Shown here: piece after piece, positions 21,695 through 22,434 of the stretch | Layout: every line of letters starts with the position of its first letter | Numbering within the stretch: position 1 is the stretch's first letter | From: Bacteroidales bacterium | GTDB lineage: Bacteria; Bacteroidota; Bacteroidia; Bacteroidales; BM520 | Length of the DNA: 22,434 bases | Reading direction: 5' to 3' | Assembly: GCA_028701815.1 (NCBI GenBank) | Contig: JAQVPY010000012.1 | Coordinates: 1-22,434 of the forward strand | Translations under genes and position numbers: made by a program | Notes under the pieces: model-generated | Databases searched by the model: none | Told to the model about the DNA's origin: nothing | Seen by the model: only the letters and a program-made list of their open reading frames with translations

Positions 21695-22434
21695 ATGAAA
21701 GATAAATTAGTAATTATCCCTACATACAAGGAAAAGGAAAATATAGAGAGAATTATCCGCTACGTTTTTGCGATGGAAGGTGATTACCACATACTTGTTA
21801 TCGACGATAATTCACCCGACGGCACCGCCGATATAGTGAAAAACCTTATGACTGAGTTTCCTGAAAGACTGTTTATCGAAGAGCGTAAGGGGAAACTCGG
21901 ACTCGGTACCGCTTATATCCATGGTTTTAAATGGGCTCTCTCTCATGACTATAATTATATTTTTGAGATGGATGCAGATTTTTCTCATAATCCCGACGAT
22001 TTGAACAGACTCTATCAGGCTGTCGCTGACGGCGCCGACCTCGCCGTAGGTTCCCGTTATGTTACAGGCGTTAATGTAGTCAACTGGCCCATGGGAAGAG
22101 TGTTTATGTCGTATTATGCTTCCGCGTATGTGCGACTCGTTACCGGAATGCAGGTGAAAGATGCTACCGCCGGTTTTATCTGCTATGCCCGACATACCCT
22201 CGAAGCTATCAATTTCGATAATATTAAGTTTACCGGATATGCCTTTCAAATAGAAATGAAATATACTGTGTCGAAACTCGGCGGCAAAATTGTGGAAGTG
22301 CCTATAATTTTTACCGATAGAACTGCCGGAGAATCTAAAATGAACTCCAGTATCTTCGGCGAAGCTGTCCTCGGGGTTATTCAGCTGCGCTTTAGAAATA
22401 TTAAAGAATTGCATAATGAAATACATCCGTCGAA
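21695..22434 (+). CDS. Polyprenol-phosphate mannose synthase-like glycosyltransferase (cut by right edge)
   Basis: A family 2 glycosyltransferase resembling dolichol-phosphate mannose synthase, which moves a hexose from a nucleotide sugar to a polyprenyl phosphate carrier at the membrane. There are 246 full codons and no stop before the window ends; single-domain family members are about 245-255 residues, so only a few codons are probably missing. Visible motifs: N-terminal nucleotide-binding strand VIIPTYKEKENI, VIDDNSPDGTA, the metal-binding EMDADFSHNP, AVGSRYV, DATAGFICY, and the C-terminal EVPIIFTDRTAGESKM, all in the family's usual order. No C-terminal membrane segment is present in the visible part. 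Donor and acceptor specificity cannot be told. It is divergent from glyA with overlapping promoters. Confidence 0.92.
   Translation, partial: MKDKLVIIPTYKEKENIERIIRYVFAMEGDYHILVIDDNSPDGTADIVKNLMTEFPERLFIEERKGKLGLGTAYIHGFKWALSHDYNYIFEMDADFSHNPDDLNRLYQAVADGADLAVGSRYVTGVNVVNWPMGRVFMSYYASAYVRLVTGMQVKDATAGFICYARHTLEAINFDNIKFTGYAFQIEMKYTVSKLGGKIVEVPIIFTDRTAGESKMNSSIFGEAVLGVIQLRFRNIKELHNEIHPS

Overview
The window reads as chromosomal DNA of a member of the Bacteroidota, most likely an anaerobic Bacteroidales-type organism. Four things point there: a secreted protein with a type IX secretion (T9SS) C-terminal sorting domain; intergenic regions carrying the Bacteroidota-type -7 promoter element TAnnTTTG, often with a TTG about 18-21 bases upstream; start codons that mostly lack a clear Shine-Dalgarno sequence; and the compact gene order rimP-nusA-infB. 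A phosphofructokinase with pyrophosphate-type active-site residues and a protein rich in Fe-S clusters fit an anaerobic lifestyle (inference). No tRNA, rRNA, CRISPR array, insertion sequence or phage gene was seen. Coding density is very high: no gene-free stretch reaches 300 bases.

Layout. (1) 1-2477, minus strand: the rimP-nusA-infB operon, with infB running off the left edge. Its promoter is at about 2447-2477, and an intrinsic-terminator-like hairpin sits in the leader just before rimP. (2) 2490-5723, minus: one 1077-residue protein that strings together domains normally found as separate subunits of HCN-synthase or D-hydroxyproline-dehydrogenase type enzymes. (3) 5831-12837, plus: a tightly packed cluster of a Fur-family regulator, purA, yedF, selD, an ABC-F ATPase and a GLUG-repeat T9SS protein. 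It is transcribed divergently from the oxidoreductase, and the shared intergenic region holds overlapping promoters and a perfect 8-bp inverted repeat. (4) 12841-15065, minus: pyrophosphate-type phosphofructokinase followed by an isoprenyl diphosphate synthase. (5) 15157-19905, plus: AI-2E-family membrane protein, RlmL-like RNA methyltransferase, PriA. (6) 19973-21579, minus: glyA then a FtsB/DivIC-like division protein; a symmetrical hairpin separates this operon from priA. (7) 21695-22434, plus: dolichol-phosphate-mannose-synthase-like glycosyltransferase, cut by the right edge.

Most of the content is housekeeping: translation initiation, transcription elongation, purine synthesis, one-carbon metabolism, replication restart, division and isoprenoids. 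The least ordinary parts are the multidomain oxidoreductase facing a Fur-type regulator that lacks the usual CxxC zinc motifs, the yedF-selD selenium pair inside a purA operon, the leader hairpin ahead of rimP, and the GLUG/T9SS gene whose last 130 or so codons use different synonymous codons from the rest.
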